A program made the position numbers and the translations under genes. DNA of 64,000 bases from Wolfiporia cocos (taxonomy: Eukaryota; Basidiomycota; Agaricomycetes; Polyporales; Phaeolaceae), in the NCBI GenBank assembly GCA_029448655.1, contig JACCLO010000001.1, positions 1,302,001-1,366,000 of the forward strand, written 5' to 3'. Under the pieces are notes generated by a model. That model ran no database searches and was not told the DNA's origin. It worked only from the letters and a program-made list of their open reading frames with translations. The stretch's first letter is position 1; every line of letters starts with the position of its first letter. Positions 33,449 through 44,200 of the stretch are shown here, one piece after another.

Positions 33449-36400
33449 ATGGCCGCTCCGCACGATCTCGACTACATCCGCGGCCCCCGACCCGAACACG
33501 TCCCGCTCCCCGGCGGCACCCTCGCCGGCACACCCACCGTCACCAATAACCCGTTCCACCCAGGGCAGTGGGTGAACTACCAGGTACACGGCCTACCCGA
33601 GGACTTCGCACTACTCTCGGTGGCGGACAGCATCCACGCCCCCCGCCCCAACGTCGAACACGCCCCCGTACACACCGAAACAATCGGGCAGGCGTCCCCC
33701 GGTCGCTCGCTCCCCTTAGGAGCATCGGTAGAGGACAATGGCCCCGGCCTCGATCGGCTGGAACGGGCATTTCAGATGGCAAGGGAACAGTCTAACACGG
33801 TCCGCGGCGCGAGCCCCCTCGCCCACATCGACTCGCCCCTAGCCATGCAGTGGGCGTTCCCCCCCAACCCGACCTCGGCAGACTTCGGATTTCGGTGTCA
33901 AACGGTAGCGGCGACAATGGTTCAGACCGGTGTGTGGAACGCCGACATGGGAGCACGATTCCTGCGGGAGGCACAACGCCTCCAGGCAGATGCAATCGCG
34001 GCGGGAGATGCGGCTTCGTTACACAGCCAGCACTCCGCCCCCCGTCGGTCAGTACCATCGGTTCCGGAAGAACGTTTCCGGCCGGTAGAAAATTGGGTAA
34101 GATCCGTCCACAGAGGATCTCCCCCACCGGTAAACCCCGCGACCCGTCCGGCAACTCGAGGATCGAACGGCTCCAGGCAGACGAACCCATTCCTGCCCGG
34201 ATACACTCCCCCGGTTCTCACCCAGCAGGTCCCGTTCTCGGTCATGGCAGCACAGCCCCCGGTCCCTCCGTCGGTAGCACCACAAACAGCGCATGTGAAC
34301 ACCTGGAGAGCCGCGCCTCTCCCGGGAACGCGTGCGTCAATGTGGCGGCCCGAGAAACCGGCGAGCTCGCAATGGGACGCCTACTCCATGCTCCCGGAGC
34401 CGCAGCCTGACCCCCGGTACAAGTCCAAGGTGCGCGAACCCGAACCCTTCACTGGCGAGAACTTCATCGCCTGGGTAATGCGCCTGAAATTGTACATCGA
34501 CGACAACCGGCCGCTGCTCTTCACAGACAGCAAAAAGATCGGCACGGCCATCTCGTTGATAAGAGGACCTAAGGTGGATTCGTGGGTAACGGCTTTCACG
34601 CGGGAACATTACCGTGACGGACAATGGCATCTGAGTTGGTTACGCTTCATTTGGGAGCTACACCAAAAATTCGACGACCCCGACTTGGAAAAGAAGTCGG
34701 CGGTTGCCGCGGAAAAACTCAGCATGACCATCGGCAAGGGCGAGGAGTACTTCCAGGAGCTGGAAAGACTTCTTTCGGAGGCGAAATACGACAAGGAGAA
34801 CCAGATAGTGCATCGCTGGGTCACCGCCGCCATCCCGAAAGAGATCTATACGGCAGTACATTCCGCTTTCGTCGCCGCCACGGTAAACGACAAATCGCAA
34901 CGGGGATACAACGTCCAGATTCCGGAAGACTACGAATCCTGGAAGCAGGCCATCCTCCGTACGGACAATGCGATGCGTCGTCTCCGCGACGAAGAAAAGC
35001 TGCGCCACGGTCGTGACACGGGTAAGGGCGCCGCCGACAAAGGAAAGGGTCGGACGACAACATCATCATCGGGAACCACGCGGCCGGAGCCCACCGCGGA
35101 AGAACGGGCCAACTTGCTCAAGAGGAAGTGCCACTCTTGCAGCAAGACACAAGCAGAGGCACCAGGGAAGGGCTGCAACAAGCCCGTCTGGCACCAACCC
35201 AACTGGAAGCCCCGAGCAGCTACCAGTGGAGGGAATACCGGTGCCGGACCCTCGCAACCGGCGCGCACCCGCCAGGCCGTCGAGGCACCACCAGCAGAAA
35301 AAGTCCTTGGGGAAGTATCCCAGGAGGACTTCGTGCGAATGGTGTCCGCTTGGGCCAAAGAAAATCCGGAGGCTGCGAAGGAAGCCGGATTCACTCAGGT
35401 ACGTCCCCTCTCTAATAATAAATTTTCAGTTCTGGAGATCGAGGAACCAGTAAACGTCTCTATCTCCGAATCTGCCTCGGAGGGTAACGAACCGGTGAAT
35501 GGACTATATGGGCTAGGAACCGGGGCCCCGATATTTGACTACATATCTGTACCACGTTCTGTAGATTTGGCGCCTGGTGACGACGACGGAGCTTCAACAT
35601 GCTCCGACGATTCGTTTGTAACAGCCTCAGAGGAGCCTCCCACCGGAGCTTGGCGGGAGGATAAAACCGTGCTTAATTCCTCTATTAATGTAAACTATGT
35701 GCCAATGGACGTAGACCCGGTTGTAGACTCAGATGTGCAGATGGCAGACGCATCTAAGCCTACAGTCCAGAAAAAGACGGAAAAAAAAATGCGGCGTCGA
35801 CGAGCCAAGAAGAAGGCTGTCACGCTCGACATATACTTAGACCACCCGCGGGCAATCCCCCCTGAGCGCAAAAGCGAAGGAGCCGCGGGTTACGATCTTC
35901 ACTCTGCGGAGGAAGTCGTCATACCGAATGGGAAACGTATCACTGTGGACACAGGCATAATGATCCGCATGCCACCCGGTGTATACGGCCGCATAGCTCC
36001 ACGATCCGGACTCGCTTTGAAAGGAGTGGACGTGGAGGCCGGTGTAGTTGATGAAGACTACACCGGTCGGCTAAAAGTCATACTGAATAATCAAACTGGA
36101 ACAGATTATCAGGTCGAGTATGGGGACAGAATCGCCCAATTTATACTTGAATGCAATATGACACCAGACACGCGCATAGTAAAAAGCATCAGGGAAACCA
36201 GACGCGGAACACAGGGGTTCGGCTCTACTGGTGAGAAACTCAGAGGGAATGTAGTGGTAATCCAGACGGGAAAACGGGGAAGGCAGATCGAAGTACCGAC
36301 CACCCTCCACCGCCCCGACGGACGTGCCCTCTTCACAAAGGCACTGATAGACTCCGGTTCAACGGGATCGGTCATCAGTCGTGCCTACGTGGAGGAACAC

Positions 36401-39400
36401 AAACTCGAGCAACTCCCTTTAGACCGACCCGTCAAACTGTACAACGCTGACGGTAGTACCAACGCTGCGGGCAAGATGACGCACTATGTCGAACTCCAGA
36501 TGCAGATCGACACGCATTTGGAAACGCGCAAGTTCCACGTCACCGAGCTGAGCTCGGCAGACATATTCCTCGGCTTCGATTGGTTGGAGGATCACAATCC
36601 CACCATCGACTGGAAGAAACGCCGAATCACCTTCACCTGCGACTGCGAACACGAACAGATCGAGGACGGTGACCATATTTACTATATCTTTGCTGACGCA
36701 TGGTTACGGAATAGGGAAGAGTGCCGGGCCGACATCGCTGAGCGAGTCCGCGCGACAAAGGCAACCGAGATCGCCATCGCCACCGGCAAAACCACGGAAG
36801 CCAAGACTTTCGAGGAAGTGGTCCCCGAGTACTTACACGAGTTTGAAGACGTGTTTAAGGAAACGGAATTCGACCAACTCCCCGAAAGACGTCCGTGGGA
36901 TCACGCCATAGAACTCCTACCGAACTCCGAACCCTACGCTGGCAAAATTTATGCCCTATCGCCCCGAGAACAAGAGGCGTTAGACGACTTTCTAGAAGAA
37001 CAGTTACGGACTGGACGCATACGACCATCCAAGTCACCATGGGGGGCACCATTCTTCTTCGTCAAGAAGAAGGATGGGAAACTGAGACCCATTCAGGACT
37101 ATCGGAAGCTGAACCAGATGACCAAGAAGAACCGGTACCCGCTCCCTCTGATCACGGAGCTGCTCAACAAGCTAAAACGAGCTAAGTACTTCTCTAAATT
37201 GGACATTCGTTGGGGATACACGAACGTCAGAATCAAGGAAGGCGACGAGGAAAAAGCCGCCTTCATCACTAATAGGGGACTATACGAACCCTTAGTGATG
37301 TTCTTTGGAATGTGCAATGCACCGGGCACGTTCCAGACCTTGATGAACGACATCTTCCGAGACCTGATAATGACTGGAAAGGTCGTTGTATATTTAGACG
37401 ACATACTTGTTTTCACGGAGACCGAGGCAGAACATAAAGAGATCCTGCGCAAGGTTCTGCTCGTTCTCCGTCAAAACAAGCTAACCTGTAAACCGGAGAA
37501 ATGCGAGTTCATGAAGTCGGAAGTAGAATACTTGGGACATATAATCTCTCACGGGGAAATCCGTATGGATCCCGCGAAGGTGGCGGCAGTGGCTGAATGG
37601 CCCGCACCTCGGAATAAGAAAGAAGTGCAATCCTTCATAGGGTTTGCAAACTTCTACCGGAGATTCATTCCCAAGTTCTCCACGGTAGCACGCCCACTGA
37701 TAAACCTAACCAAGGACACGCCTTGGCAGTGGGGTACGGCGGAACAAGAGTGTTTCGATAAGTTAAAGAAAATATTTATCGAAGCACCCGTGTTAGGGAT
37801 ACCAAACGACGACGACCCTTTCCGCATCGAGGCAGACTCTTCAGACTTTGCAACTGGAGCCTGCCTCATGCAGAAACAGGACGGTGTCTGGAAACCCATC
37901 GCCTACCAGAGTAAGACGATGCTACCGGCAGAACGGAACTACGAAATCTACGACAGAGAACTCCTCGCCATCATGCGCGCACTAGATGAATGGCGGCATT
38001 TCGTAATGGGTGGCAAACACCCTGTAGAAGTACTTACGGACCATAAGAACCTAGAATATTTTAAGACCCCACAGAAAATTAATCCACGACAAGCCCGGTG
38101 GATGACGGAACTCGCCGAGTATGACCTACAACTCGTGCACATCCCCGGAAAGACCAATGGAAGGGCCGATGGGCTTTCCCGAAGAAGTGATCACGGAAAC
38201 GACAAGGATCACCTCGAAGGGCAAGTCGTCCTGAAGCCACACCTCTTCGTCCAAGACAGCGCAGAAAGGCTGCGATCCTCATTCTATACTATAGTCAAGG
38301 GTATCACCCACGACGAAGTAAAAGAGAGGGTCAAAGCGGAAGCCGCTCTCTACGATGGAAAGGAAGGAGTAGAAGTAGGGGAAACGACCGAGGACGGTCT
38401 GCGATATAGGAGGGGGAGGTTAATTATCCCTCGGGACGAAGAATTAATCGGAAAAATCATTTCTTCGTTCCACGACACCGTCTCAGCGGGACACCCTGGC
38501 ACCGAAAACACATACACTGCCATACACCGACACTACTGGTGGCCAAAGATGCGCTCAGACATCCGCCAGTACGTCAAGGCTTGTATAAAGTGCCAGGCCG
38601 CTAAGCCGGACCGATCCAAACGCGCGGCTCCACTCAACCCGAACCCGACTCCAGCACACAACTGGGAGAACATTTCCGTCGACATGATCACGGGACTCCC
38701 CACTTCCAAGGGTCGCGACGCCATCATTGTAGTTGTAGATATGAAATCCAAGGACTATATAGCTGTACCAACAACGACTAAACTATCGGCCGAAGGATGG
38801 GCCAACATATTCGTAGATAAAGTGTATGCACAACACGGACTACCAAAGAAAATATTTAGCGACAGAGGACCACAATTTGTATCAGAGTTTATAAAGGACG
38901 TATATCGTAGATTAGGCATACAGGGAAACCCGAGTACCGCGTTCCACCCACAGACAGACGGGCAAACGGAACGTATGAACCAGGAACTCGAGGTCTACCT
39001 TAGGTTATTTATTAACGATACTCATACGAACTGGCCGGACTTACTCCCGCTAGCAAGCTTTGCGTACAAAACACACGTACACAGTAGCACGGGATATAGT
39101 CCCTTTTACCTTACGCACGGATACCACCCCTTCACAGGTGTAGAGGCGCCGGAACAAGAAGAGGGGGTAGCACGGGATTGGGTCGAACACATGCACACCA
39201 TATCCAAACTCGCTTCACAAAACCTGGAGAAAGCTAAGCTACGCATGAAAGAGTACTACGATAGGAAACGGACATCGCCACTATCATACTCTGAAGGCGA
39301 CTTGGTTTGGGTCGACGGCCGCAACATAAACATGGGCCACCCAACCAAGAAGCTTGACTCCAAGCGATTTGGACCGTACAAGGTCACGAAGAAGGTCGGG

Positions 39401-40180
39401 CACGGAGCATACGAACTAGACCTCCCGGCAGACATGCGCGGGATATACCCAGTATTTAACGAGGTCTTACTCCTACCATACACACCGCCCGCCTTCCCCA
39501 ACCAGGACCATAGTAAAGTGACGGAAAGCAATGACGTTCGCAGGCCTCTCAGGATCCTCGAATCCAGGGAAGACCGAGGGCGAATCGAGCTAGAAGTCGA
39601 ATGGTCTGATGGGACTAAAACATGGGAACGAAAGCGTGGATTGAACCATTACCAGGAGCTAGTCACAAAGTTCTTCGAAGCTAGGCCATCCGCCCCAGGC
39701 AACCAGTGGAAAAACAGAAACACTGGCTGGGACCACTCTGACACCAAATGGGACCCAGAGTGGGAGGACTTCGAACGAAAAGCTCAGGAAATGGGACTCA
39801 GGCAGAACCCGAAGGAGTTCATAATATACGACGACATAGACCCTACGCTTCTTGTCAAAGGCAGTATACCATTCTACGCCTATGAAAAGAAGCTCGTCGC
39901 TCGTAACTTCTGGTTCTGCGATCCACGAACACGGGTCATGCAATACGGAATACGCGTTGGAACACCGATAGAATCCACTATACCTGAATCGATAGGATAC
40001 TGGATCTACCCGGTCTTAAACACACTCCAACTGGCGCACCCACACATCTGCACCAAAACCGTAGACCACCCGTGCCATGTTGACCAAACTATGTACAAAG
40101 TGATTGCTGGGCGTGGGGACACGCAGCTAGAAGAGGGGGTACTGTCACAAGCCGATTTTCTTCAGCTAGCTTGCGACTAG
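33449..40180 (+). CDS. Gag-dUTPase-Pol polyprotein of the LTR retrotransposon
   Basis: 2243 aa from ATG 33449, with no frameshift or stop between gag and pol. Approximate domains: Pro-rich N-terminus 1-300; gag core 305-480; a Cys/His cluster at 560-580 (CHSCSK...C...H) in place of a classical CCHC knuckle; dUTPase 790-927 with all five motifs (AGYDLHSAE, PRSGLALKG, GVVDEDYTG, GDRIAQFI, RGTQGFGSTG); aspartic protease with DSGST near 967; reverse transcriptase 1190-1365 with YLDD at 1315; RNase H 1455-1575; integrase with an HHCC zinc site near 1680-1718 and a D,D,E core (VDMITG, SDRGPQF, QTERMN) near 1744-1840; a chromodomain-like segment 2033-2075. About 165 residues follow that I do not recognise. 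The last 12 codons and the stop lie inside the 3' LTR. Confidence 0.96.
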   Translation: MAAPHDLDYIRGPRPEHVPLPGGTLAGTPTVTNNPFHPGQWVNYQVHGLPEDFALLSVADSIHAPRPNVEHAPVHTETIGQASPGRSLPLGASVEDNGPGLDRLERAFQMAREQSNTVRGASPLAHIDSPLAMQWAFPPNPTSADFGFRCQTVAATMVQTGVWNADMGARFLREAQRLQADAIAAGDAASLHSQHSAPRRSVPSVPEERFRPVENWVRSVHRGSPPPVNPATRPATRGSNGSRQTNPFLPGYTPPVLTQQVPFSVMAAQPPVPPSVAPQTAHVNTWRAAPLPGTRASMWRPEKPASSQWDAYSMLPEPQPDPRYKSKVREPEPFTGENFIAWVMRLKLYIDDNRPLLFTDSKKIGTAISLIRGPKVDSWVTAFTREHYRDGQWHLSWLRFIWELHQKFDDPDLEKKSAVAAEKLSMTIGKGEEYFQELERLLSEAKYDKENQIVHRWVTAAIPKEIYTAVHSAFVAATVNDKSQRGYNVQIPEDYESWKQAILRTDNAMRRLRDEEKLRHGRDTGKGAADKGKGRTTTSSSGTTRPEPTAEERANLLKRKCHSCSKTQAEAPGKGCNKPVWHQPNWKPRAATSGGNTGAGPSQPARTRQAVEAPPAEKVLGEVSQEDFVRMVSAWAKENPEAAKEAGFTQVRPLSNNKFSVLEIEEPVNVSISESASEGNEPVNGLYGLGTGAPIFDYISVPRSVDLAPGDDDGASTCSDDSFVTASEEPPTGAWREDKTVLNSSINVNYVPMDVDPVVDSDVQMADASKPTVQKKTEKKMRRRRAKKKAVTLDIYLDHPRAIPPERKSEGAAGYDLHSAEEVVIPNGKRITVDTGIMIRMPPGVYGRIAPRSGLALKGVDVEAGVVDEDYTGRLKVILNNQTGTDYQVEYGDRIAQFILECNMTPDTRIVKSIRETRRGTQGFGSTGEKLRGNVVVIQTGKRGRQIEVPTTLHRPDGRALFTKALIDSGSTGSVISRAYVEEHKLEQLPLDRPVKLYNADGSTNAAGKMTHYVELQMQIDTHLETRKFHVTELSSADIFLGFDWLEDHNPTIDWKKRRITFTCDCEHEQIEDGDHIYYIFADAWLRNREECRADIAERVRATKATEIAIATGKTTEAKTFEEVVPEYLHEFEDVFKETEFDQLPERRPWDHAIELLPNSEPYAGKIYALSPREQEALDDFLEEQLRTGRIRPSKSPWGAPFFFVKKKDGKLRPIQDYRKLNQMTKKNRYPLPLITELLNKLKRAKYFSKLDIRWGYTNVRIKEGDEEKAAFITNRGLYEPLVMFFGMCNAPGTFQTLMNDIFRDLIMTGKVVVYLDDILVFTETEAEHKEILRKVLLVLRQNKLTCKPEKCEFMKSEVEYLGHIISHGEIRMDPAKVAAVAEWPAPRNKKEVQSFIGFANFYRRFIPKFSTVARPLINLTKDTPWQWGTAEQECFDKLKKIFIEAPVLGIPNDDDPFRIEADSSDFATGACLMQKQDGVWKPIAYQSKTMLPAERNYEIYDRELLAIMRALDEWRHFVMGGKHPVEVLTDHKNLEYFKTPQKINPRQARWMTELAEYDLQLVHIPGKTNGRADGLSRRSDHGNDKDHLEGQVVLKPHLFVQDSAERLRSSFYTIVKGITHDEVKERVKAEAALYDGKEGVEVGETTEDGLRYRRGRLIIPRDEELIGKIISSFHDTVSAGHPGTENTYTAIHRHYWWPKMRSDIRQYVKACIKCQAAKPDRSKRAAPLNPNPTPAHNWENISVDMITGLPTSKGRDAIIVVVDMKSKDYIAVPTTTKLSAEGWANIFVDKVYAQHGLPKKIFSDRGPQFVSEFIKDVYRRLGIQGNPSTAFHPQTDGQTERMNQELEVYLRLFINDTHTNWPDLLPLASFAYKTHVHSSTGYSPFYLTHGYHPFTGVEAPEQEEGVARDWVEHMHTISKLASQNLEKAKLRMKEYYDRKRTSPLSYSEGDLVWVDGRNINMGHPTKKLDSKRFGPYKVTKKVGHGAYELDLPADMRGIYPVFNEVLLLPYTPPAFPNQDHSKVTESNDVRRPLRILESREDRGRIELEVEWSDGTKTWERKRGLNHYQELVTKFFEARPSAPGNQWKNRNTGWDHSDTKWDPEWEDFERKAQEMGLRQNPKEFIIYDDIDPTLLVKGSIPFYAYEKKLVARNFWFCDPRTRVMQYGIRVGTPIESTIPESIGYWIYPVLNTLQLAHPHICTKTVDHPCHVDQTMYKVIAGRGDTQLEEGVLSQADFLQLACD
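40130..40142 (+). other. Polypurine tract
   Basis: AGAAGAGGGGGTA runs to the first base of the 3' LTR and is the expected plus-strand primer site. Confidence 0.8.
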
Positions 40181-40514
40181 AGACAACCCTTATCTTATCT
40201 AAGCGCCCGCCTATGCATCACGTGCAAGGACCCCGAACACCCCACACGTGCCTACACAGACCCCGGACACTCTTGATGTGGCTCTACACCTACGATAGGG
40301 TTTACCATACTCTAAACGGTCTATTAGTTTACGTAATACTGTACAGTAGCCAAACAATGTACAAACAGCCTAGGAGTATATATGCTGGGACGGTCTCGGG
40401 CTAACACCCCAGACTCGTCTTGGCCTTTGTTGCCTTGAGTAGCCTCAGACTAGGAATACGCTTTCACGCGAGTAATATTCCCCTGAGTAGTTGCTTGAGA
40501 ATACGCTTGTGTCA
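40143..40514 (+). repeat. 3' LTR
   Basis: 372 bp, identical to the 5' LTR at 32321-32692. The polyprotein ORF ends 38 bases inside it. Confidence 0.97.
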
Positions 40515-40886
40515 GACACTCACTCGGGCGCGTCAGCCTCTCTGCTCTTATGTCTGGGCTACATCGCCCTTATTTGTCAAGTAGGGATAGGCTGCCGCGC
40601 AGAGCGTGTATGGGTGCCAGTGCTCCCAGGCTCAGAATTATACGCAGCCACCGATACTGCTTTGTCGACCTTCACGGCGGTGTCTGTCGAGATCTTCCTG
40701 ACGGCTTTCTCAGGCTTCAGCTGGCTCGGGGTCATCATTTGCCTGTCGGTCAGATGCCACCTTCCCATTGCTGACTTCTGTTGCTTCGCGAACAATACTG
40801 ACACAAAGCCGGCGTTGTTCGACGCCTGGGAAGCTCGTAGGAGGCAGATCCAGTATGTTCTACTTGAGATTCCAGTTCGGCGGTAA
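40515..40886 (+). pseudogene. Open frame split by the retrotransposon insertion
   Basis: If the element and one GACAC copy are removed, ATG 32289 reads in frame across the junction to a stop at 40884-40886, giving 132 codons. The product has several hydrophobic stretches (SLLLCLGYIALICQVGIG and another near its middle) and no motif I know. A different frame across the same junction also looks coding-like, so it is uncertain which one, if either, was a gene. Confidence 0.3.
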
Positions 40887-41203
40887 CCGGAGTTATGAGC
40901 GTGCAGCGTTCACGAGGAGCGCGAGGAACGAAGGGGATGCAAGACTGTTTTTGGATCCTCATTCTCCCATACAAGCCGGGGTCGAGGATACCCGGTAGGT
41001 GGAAAGCGGAAGCGGGTCGGGTTGATTGACTCATCGGGGGTCATGGGATATGATCTACAGTCCGTTCTGGACTCAGCGGGCCAGTGTCTCACAGCTTGCA
41101 GAGCTAAAAACAGGTTTTCCGGCAGACCTCATAATACATAATACACTATCATACACCACATAGGTACACTTTGAACGCGGTCAATGTGATTTCGAATATC
41201 ATC
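40887..41203. other. Intergenic
   Basis: 3' flank of the decarboxylase gene. Nothing is recognised. Confidence 0.5.
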
Positions 41204-44200
41204 TCAAACCACTTGCGCGTTACCACCATAGCCATACCGCGATGTATCGAGCGACTGCTGCCACTCCCTGCGCACCCCCGCCAGCCTGCTCGCCTCGTCG
41301 TCTGCCCGTTCCACGAAGAACCGGCTGACCGGCACGCCTCCCACACGCCGCCCAGACACGAGGCGGTACCCGCCCACGGACACGGGGTGGCGCGCGAGCG
41401 CACCGTCGAGGTCGTGCGACAGCGCGACCCCGCTCCTCTTCGACACATCGCGCAGCCCGCCGCGGATGCCGTCGAGCACGCCCGCAGGCGGGGCGCCGGC
41501 CCGCCGGCCCGCCTCGGGCACGACCGACATGGGCGCGAGCAGCTCCTGGTTGATGAAGTGCGCATCGACATAGACGTCGTCTCCGAGCGTGACTGTGCCC
41601 GTCGCGATGGGCGTGCGCGCGTGCAGGTCGGGCGTGTAGCCGTCCGCTGCATAGATGTTGATCCGCGACGTGCCGCCGGGCTTGAAGAAGGACGGCAGGT
41701 GTGTGTCGGAGAAGGGCTGCATCGCTGCCTCGTTCCGGTCGACCATCTCCAGGATGTAACTCGTCCCAGGGCCGCCGACAGTGATGTCTGCATTGATCGA
41801 TACTTGCCCGGCTGTCAGTTGCGCATTTGGTGCGCGGTAGAGGATGTGGTCGATGTGCCATTGAGGACCTGTTCCGTACAGGTAGAACTGCATCCGCTTG
41901 GGGTAGTGATCGCTGAGATCGGCACGCGCCAGCGAGCGGTCGACCAGAATCTGAATGTTGGTGAGTTGGACATTGGTCGCTATATTGGAAGCCGAGTCTC
42001 TGTGAGGTAAAGTGAGCTATCGTTATTTTGACTCCTGCGGGACCGCTCACCCGTATACTTGCGGGACGCCTTTCACGATGTTCACGGCGAACGAACCGCC
42101 GTTCAGGAGATCGTTCAGAAGGGCCTCTTCCGAGTTGTACAGAACGAACGTTGCACTAGGATCCTCCGTCTTCGCCTGAACGTATGCTTCCATGGCGTCC
42201 TTGGGCAGCTGTGCGGTCATGATCACCTGCTGGCGGTGCCTAGCGATGTAGAGCATTGGCTGGTACACCAAGAACAACTGATCTGTGCCCTGCATGATGA
42301 AGCTGTGGAACGCCGGAGTCACCGTAATGCGACTCATGCAATTCTGGTGACATGATGGTTAGTCAACATACGTCAACCACTATACCTAGTCAACGCACCT
42401 GCACTTCTTCTTCAGCCACTTTCAGGAATCCTTGACCCACGGTCTCAATGACATTCTCTATCACGAAGGGAGACATTGCGACGCTCGAGAAAGCGTGCAG
42501 GTCCAAGGGATCGGCGGAATCCAGGTGAAGCTTCGCCTTGAACTGCGTCAAGCAATCCTTGTAGAGCGCCTGTTCCCAAACGGTGCCTACGAGGACGGTC
42601 GGTCTCAGATTAGGATCATCCGTAATCCTGCGAATAGACAGTCGCTCGTATATACGCTGGTTAAAGAAGTTGGCCTCTGCAACGTCCTCGTTGAACGGTC
42701 CGTAGTCTGACAATCGGAAGTTGCAAGCGAAGGTGTTGATCATGAGGTCAGAGCCAATAGTCTGGATGTCGTCCATCGCGGCGGGATCGCGCAAGATCTC
42801 GTTCACCGAGCGCTCGAGGATGCTCTTCTTGATCCGAGTTTTCCTTTCTTGAGGAACTTCCAGGACATTGAACGGCGTGACGAAAACAGTGGGATGATCG
42901 TCGGATATGGTAGACCAGAGCATGAAGTACTGGTACAGAAGTAAGAACTATTTAGCCGCATAGATATATTGATGCTCACCCTGACTCCACTGAAGATCGA
43001 CTGACTCAGAAGCGTGCCGTATCCGCCCATGTGAAGACCAAGCGTGACGTTCGTCGTCCACACAGCCAGTGGCGCCGCCCCAGGCTTGCTATATGGACAC
43101 TTGTCAGTAACATATAGCTGATGACCAGAATGCAAACACACCTGCCCTCAAGACCATAAGTACCCATTGCCTCGACACCTTCCCCAGTGGTGTTGATATA
43201 CGGGCTCGTGGTCGTAATCAGGAACCGCATACGCTCATCCCGATAGCACAGGCCGCCTGCGGGGTAGGGACAGTAGCCCGTCTTGTGACTGTCAACCGTG
43301 ACCGTGTCGGCATGTTTGATGTATTCAAGCTGTGCGCGAGTGTATGGCAGAAGCGGCTTCGCAAGAAAGTCGGGATCGACATCGCGTTCGCGCCATCCGG
43401 AGGGTGGATCTCGCAGAATAGAAGTAAAATATCCGCCCCATGCTGCATCGCAGTGGATCAAGAAGGATACCCCGTATTCGCGCTCGAGCTCATCTCTGAT
43501 GTTGCAGATGTCTACCAGGGGATCTACAGCGCCGTGCTCTGTGGTACCCATGATAGCCAACACGGCATAGATAGGGATCTGCTCGCTGATGCACTTCAAT
43601 AACTCCTGTTTTAAGACATCCGCCTTCATGCGCGCGTGATCGTCGATATCGATATTGACCAAATTGCTCTCGCCAATACCAAGGATGTCTGATATATAAT
43701 CAGCGATAGTCTTTCGTAAGAGGAGCAAATACGAACTCGCAGCTTTATTGATGGAGTAATGTTTGGTGATGGCATTGAAGTACTTTGGAGGCTTCACCCC
43801 AAATCGCTTCTCAAGTTCTCCTTTGCCCAACGCCTGCGCCAAGTACGGCTGGACAGCAGCATCTAAGAAATCGGAGGAAATATCAAATTGTCGTGCCAGC
43901 GCCTCGCCTAGACCGAGAATCACATCCTGCTTCAAATTCAACAGCTCCCATGCAGAACATTCTACATAGAGCTTATCCCCGCTTGCGCCTGTTGGCCTGA
44001 CCATGAACGTTGGGGCAGCAAATTGTAAATCGCCCTCTTGCAAAGCGAGCATAAGAGAAAGGGGATAGAACTTTAGGCTGCGAGCTATGATACGAATCTT
44101 TCAGCATTTGCGGTGGAACGCGAGAACAAAATTCCTACCAGCCCTGGAAGAAAAATGTGAGAATATTTTCTCAGAACACAGTATATTGTTCCAGAACATA

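Larger units (their letters stand above)
32321..40514 (+). mobile_element. Intact Ty3-type LTR retrotransposon (chromovirus-like) with dUTPase
   Basis: The 8194-bp element is bounded by two 372-bp LTRs that read identically base for base, and by a perfect 5-bp target duplication, GACAC (32316-32320 and 40515-40519). Identical LTRs mean insertion in the very recent past. The internal region has a 756-nt leader, one uninterrupted 2243-codon ORF and a polypurine tract that abuts the 3' LTR. The domain order of gag, dUTPase, protease, reverse transcriptase, RNase H, integrase and chromodomain-like segment places it with Ty3 chromoviruses. The element appears fully competent. It lies between the carnitine acetyltransferase and decarboxylase genes and interrupts a small open frame. 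Confidence 0.97.

Noticed and set aside
41171..42010. 279-codon plus-strand frame opposite the decarboxylase 3' exon
   Set aside because: Antisense shadow. The minus-strand exon joins in phase to the rest of the gene.
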